A DNA stretch of 17,442 nucleotides from PALSA-607 sp036510735 (lineage in GTDB: Bacteria > Actinomycetota > Actinomycetes > Acidothermales > Acidothermaceae): NCBI GenBank assembly GCA_036510735.1, contig DATCDK010000089.1, positions 1 to 17,442 of the forward strand, written 5' to 3'. The notes below the pieces were generated by a model, which did no database searches, was not told the origin of the DNA, and saw only the letters and a program-made list of their open reading frames with translations. Positions within the stretch are counted from its first letter, which is position 1; each line of letters opens with the position of its first letter. Positions 15,678-17,442 of this stretch are shown here, piece by piece. The position numbers and the translations under genes were made by a program.

Positions 15678-16250
15678 CTAGGAGCGCGACAACACCCAGG
15701 CGACCACATCGGCCGCGTGAGTGTCGGGCGGGAACACCGGGTACCAGACGTGCGTAATGACGCCGGCGTCGATCAGGACTGTGAACCGCCGAAGCAAGGT
15801 TTGACCCGCCACCTTCATGGTTGGCAACCGTAGTGCTGTGGCGAGCCGCAGATCGGCGTCCGACAGGAGCGCGAACGGCAGCTGCAGCCGCTCAGCCGCT
15901 TCGCGTTGATAGTCCGTCGTCTGGGTCGAGATTCCAAACACGTCTATACCGAGCGCGGCCAGTGCGGCATGGTGACCTCCGAACCCGCGGGACTCAACGG
16001 TGCACCCGCGGGCGCCCGGTATTGATCCCCACTCGGGGACCAGCGGGGGGTACCCTGGTACGCCGGTGCGGGGGTAGGCATAGATGACCGTTAGGCGCCG
16101 CAGCGCCGACAGGTCAATACTTTCTCCGTCGGTCGACGGCAACGCCAAACGAGGTACGACGAGGCCTCGCAAGTGGTCGGCGGCGCCGTCATCGACAGGG
16201 ACAGGCTGATCGGTCGGCAAAGCGAGTGTGGACTCGTGAGGCCCAGTCAT
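15678..16250 (-). CDS. Peroxiredoxin (BCP/AhpC-TSA-like), resolving Cys missing
   Basis: Thioredoxin-fold peroxidase that reduces hydroperoxides in the cytoplasm. From ATG 16250 it has 190 aa. The core segment is VIYAYPRTGVPGYPP..EWGSIPGARGCTVESRGF, with peroxidatic Cys83 in GCT. In BCP-type enzymes a second Cys lies five residues on (CTxxxC); here that position is Arg88, so this should act as a 1-Cys enzyme or with an outside thiol. VFGISTQTTDYQREAAERL and PTMKVAG..LLRRFTVLID are further family segments. The frame is open back to 16559, but that extension lacks family similarity. A 235-bp gap without clear structure separates it from the lyase gene. It has no obvious link to the carboxylate pathway. 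Confidence 0.82.
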   Translation of the reverse strand: MTGPHESTLALPTDQPVPVDDGAADHLRGLVVPRLALPSTDGESIDLSALRRLTVIYAYPRTGVPGYPPLVPEWGSIPGARGCTVESRGFGGHHAALAALGIDVFGISTQTTDYQREAAERLQLPFALLSDADLRLATALRLPTMKVAGQTLLRRFTVLIDAGVITHVWYPVFPPDTHAADVVAWVLSRS

Positions 16251-16511
16251 ATCTACATCGTGGCATGATGTGCTCTGCAACGCGACGGATGTCGCGACGC
16301 CGCGGATGCGACCGATCGCATGTAGCGATCCGCGCGCTTGTTCGAGACGTTGCCGGGATGCAGCCGCGGTCCGCGTGGCGCAACCACTATGCCCCGGGAT
16401 TACTCCCGCAGCTACGTGAAGGACACGCGCGTTCTGAGGAGCGCACGATCGTGGCGACGAGAACACCGGTCGGTAAGGGTACCTACAACAACTAGCGGCA
16501 CGCGGAAGCTG
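16251..16511. other. Intergenic stretch without identifiable gene
   Basis: Overlapping short ORFs in three frames are present, none with a family signature. GGAAG at 16505-16509 just before ATG 16512 is the only clear ribosome-binding-like element. Any promoter for the leftward peroxiredoxin gene should lie here. Confidence 0.4.
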
Positions 16512-16942
16512 ATGGCGAACGCGCAGGACTACCAGGCCGCGGCCGACTGGGCCGAGCACGCGATGACTTTGAAGCCCGGCTCGACGACTGCGCTCCGCGG
16601 AACTGATGCGGCCAAGCGCGGACGTGAGGTTCTTGCGAAGGCGTTGGGTGGTTGGCGTTTCGATCGACCCTGACGCGAAGCCGGGTCAGCACGCGCGGGT
16701 CCGGCAGGTCCGGGTCGCTGCCGACGTTGATGGCCGCATCGAGGTCCTGGCGGCGGATCGCCATGTCAAGGCGAGTGGCATCATCCGGGAGGCGCTGGCG
16801 GCCTACCTTGGCCAAAGCTGCTCCTGTGGGTAGTCCGGCGAAGGCTGCCCGGGCAGCTGCGGCGAAACGGGTGTCGGTGGGCGCAAAGACTGCCCGAACG
16901 CGGAGCGGTGACGGAGCGAAGCGACCGGCCAATTCCTCGTAG
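16512..16942 (+). pseudogene. Frameshifted ribbon-helix-helix (CopG/antitoxin-like) gene
   Basis: Three reading frames together spell one protein. Frame 3 from ATG 16512 gives MANAQDYQAAADWAEHAM then TTALRGTDAAKRGREVLAKAL and stops at TGA 16671-16673. Frame 1 continues with SIDPDAKPGQHARVRQVRV and a ribbon-helix-helix core (ADVDGRIEVLAADR, then ASGIIREALAAYL), stopping at TAG 16831-16833. Frame 2 supplies a basic Ala/Lys/Arg tail from about 16803 to TAG 16940-16942. Two single-base shifts (near 16640-16655 and near 16800-16810) would restore one frame of about 140 codons. The layout matches actinobacterial antitoxin-like DNA-binding proteins. No toxin gene is seen beside it. It is probably a dead gene at the island's right edge. 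Confidence 0.65.
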
Positions 16943-16991
16943 CTGGGGCGGGGATTGGCGGGGACCGGTGGGGGAGATGTTGATCACTGTC

Positions 16992-17009
16992 GGGCAACAG
17001 ATGGGCAAC
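16992..17009 (+). promoter_or_regulatory. Paired GGGCAAC motifs left of the right core (putative arm site)
   Basis: GGGCAAC at 16992-16998 and 17003-17009, 11 bp apart. The identical pair occurs in the left repeat at 269-275 and 280-286. The distance to the core is 109 bp in both repeats. Read as a putative integrase arm-type site. Confidence 0.4.
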
Positions 17010-17118
17010 CCGACAGTCAAATCCAGCCAACGCTAGTCAACGATGACAAGCGATGAAATCCCTGTGGACTAAGGGTTTTAAATGGTTTCCAACGATGTTC
17101 AATCACTGTGGGATGGCA

Positions 17119-17160
17119 CTCTCAAGGCGGTAGCGCGGGTTCGAATCCCGTCGGGGCTAC
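17119..17160 (+). tRNA. tRNA-Glu(CTC) 3' fragment, second copy (attachment core)
   Basis: Identical to the left core: anticodon loop CTCTCAA, GGCGG, T-arm with TTCGAAT, acceptor CGGGGCT and discriminator A. The preceding bases (TGGCA) cannot form the anticodon stem, and there is no 5' half, so no tRNA would be made. The intact tRNA-Glu gene must lie outside the window. Confidence 0.85.
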
Positions 17161-17208
17161 ACACATAACCGCAGGTCAGCGCCGGTGTGGCGCCGGTTGC
17201 GGGCACCT

Positions 17209-17385
17209 CTAGGGGTGCCATTTCTTGCCCTTGGGCAACAGCTGTGCAACAGCAGCTTCGACTGGTCTCGCAAAGTTGGCGGTCGGGGCGGGTGGCCTCC
17301 TCGTGGGAGAGCAGGGTGCTCTCAGTACGTACAGGCGCTTTTGGGATGCGTGAAGCGGACACGTAGACCGACAAAATCTCAACAT
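17209..17385 (-). CDS. Possible integrase C-terminal scrap or spurious ORF in the right flank
   Basis: A 58-codon - strand frame (ATG at 17385, TAG at 17209-17211) ends in VAQLLPKGKKWHP, 48 bp outside the tRNA core. Integrase genes of tRNA-integrating elements usually end at this place and orientation, and their tails overlap arm sites. The rest of the peptide has no recognisable integrase motif, so this may be decayed or non-coding. No other feature is seen between 17161 and 17442. Confidence 0.2.
   Translation of the reverse strand: MLRFCRSTCPLHASQKRLYVLRAPCSPTRRPPAPTANFARPVEAAVAQLLPKGKKWHP
17233..17250 (+). promoter_or_regulatory. Paired GGGCAAC/GTGCAAC motifs right of the right core (putative arm site)
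   Basis: GGGCAAC at 17233-17239 and GTGCAAC at 17244-17250, again 11 bp apart and directly oriented, 73 bp beyond the core. With the pair at 16992-17009 this gives matching motifs on both sides of the right core, as expected for the P and P' arms recognised by one integrase. Confidence 0.4.
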
Positions 17386-17442
17386 CGTGCTCGGGAACTC
17401 CGCGGCGGGTTACTGAAACGGGCTTCCCGAAACGCGACCATG

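Larger units (their letters stand above)
16974..17160 (+). repeat. Right 187-bp direct repeat ending in a tRNA-Glu 3' fragment
   Basis: Counterpart of 251-437 in the same orientation and of the same length. Most differences are scattered substitutions in the noncoding part; the tRNA-derived 42 bp are unchanged. The divergence implies that the two copies were not made by one recent duplication, but come from two related element ends or an old insertion. Confidence 0.8.

Noticed and set aside
16251..16559. N-terminal extension of the peroxiredoxin frame
   Set aside because: No peroxiredoxin similarity before ATG 16250, and it would overlap the ribbon-helix-helix gene.
17099..17374. 91-codon - strand ORF ending across the tRNA fragment
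   Set aside because: Its tail (SPDGIRTRA) is simply the antisense of the tRNA T-arm, a well-known source of false ORFs.
1..17442. CRISPR arrays, rRNA genes, transposases or insertion sequences
   Set aside because: No regularly spaced repeats, rRNA-like stretches or transposase motifs were seen on either strand.

Overview
The window looks like chromosomal DNA of a high-GC Gram-positive bacterium (Actinomycetota). The grounds are dense high-GC genes with GTG/TTG starts, an actinobacterial-style lipoprotein with a long Ser/Thr/Ala linker, and tRNA-Glu fragments of actinobacterial type. No species can be named from sequence alone.

Layout. Two direct repeats of 187 bp (251-437 and 16974-17160, roughly 91% identical by eye) end in the same 42-bp fragment of a tRNA-Glu(CTC) gene, running from the anticodon loop to the 3' end with no 5' half. 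They bracket about 16.7 kb and look like attachment-site scars of a tRNA-targeting tyrosine-integrase element. Each is accompanied by short direct repeats at 11-bp spacing that resemble integrase arm sites. No intact integrase is present in the window, only possible C-terminal scraps beside each core.

Cargo. Leftward: a FadR/FCD-type GntR regulator and, 44 bp behind it, a full-length citrate synthase. Rightward, starting after a roughly 0.65-kb divergent intergenic region: a branched-chain-amino-acid-type ABC uptake system (lipoprotein binding protein, two permeases, two ATPases), an MmgE/PrpD enzyme, a CaiB/BaiF CoA-transferase, a D-malate/tartrate-type beta-decarboxylating dehydrogenase, a second and different MmgE/PrpD enzyme, and a two-gene CHR (chromate-ion-transporter family) pair. 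Most of these genes overlap by 1-4 bases, so they read as one operon. Converging on its end are a CitE-like acyl-CoA lyase and then a BCP-like peroxiredoxin. A frameshifted ribbon-helix-helix (antitoxin-like) gene lies just before the right repeat.

Interpretation. The cargo reads as an inducible system that imports a small organic acid and degrades it: dehydration, decarboxylation or isomerisation by the MmgE/PrpD enzymes, CoA activation, oxidative decarboxylation, C-C cleavage by the lyase, and capture of acetyl-CoA by the extra citrate synthase. The substrate cannot be read from sequence. A C4-C6 di- or tricarboxylate (itaconate, citramalate or substituted-malate chemistry) fits the enzyme set best.
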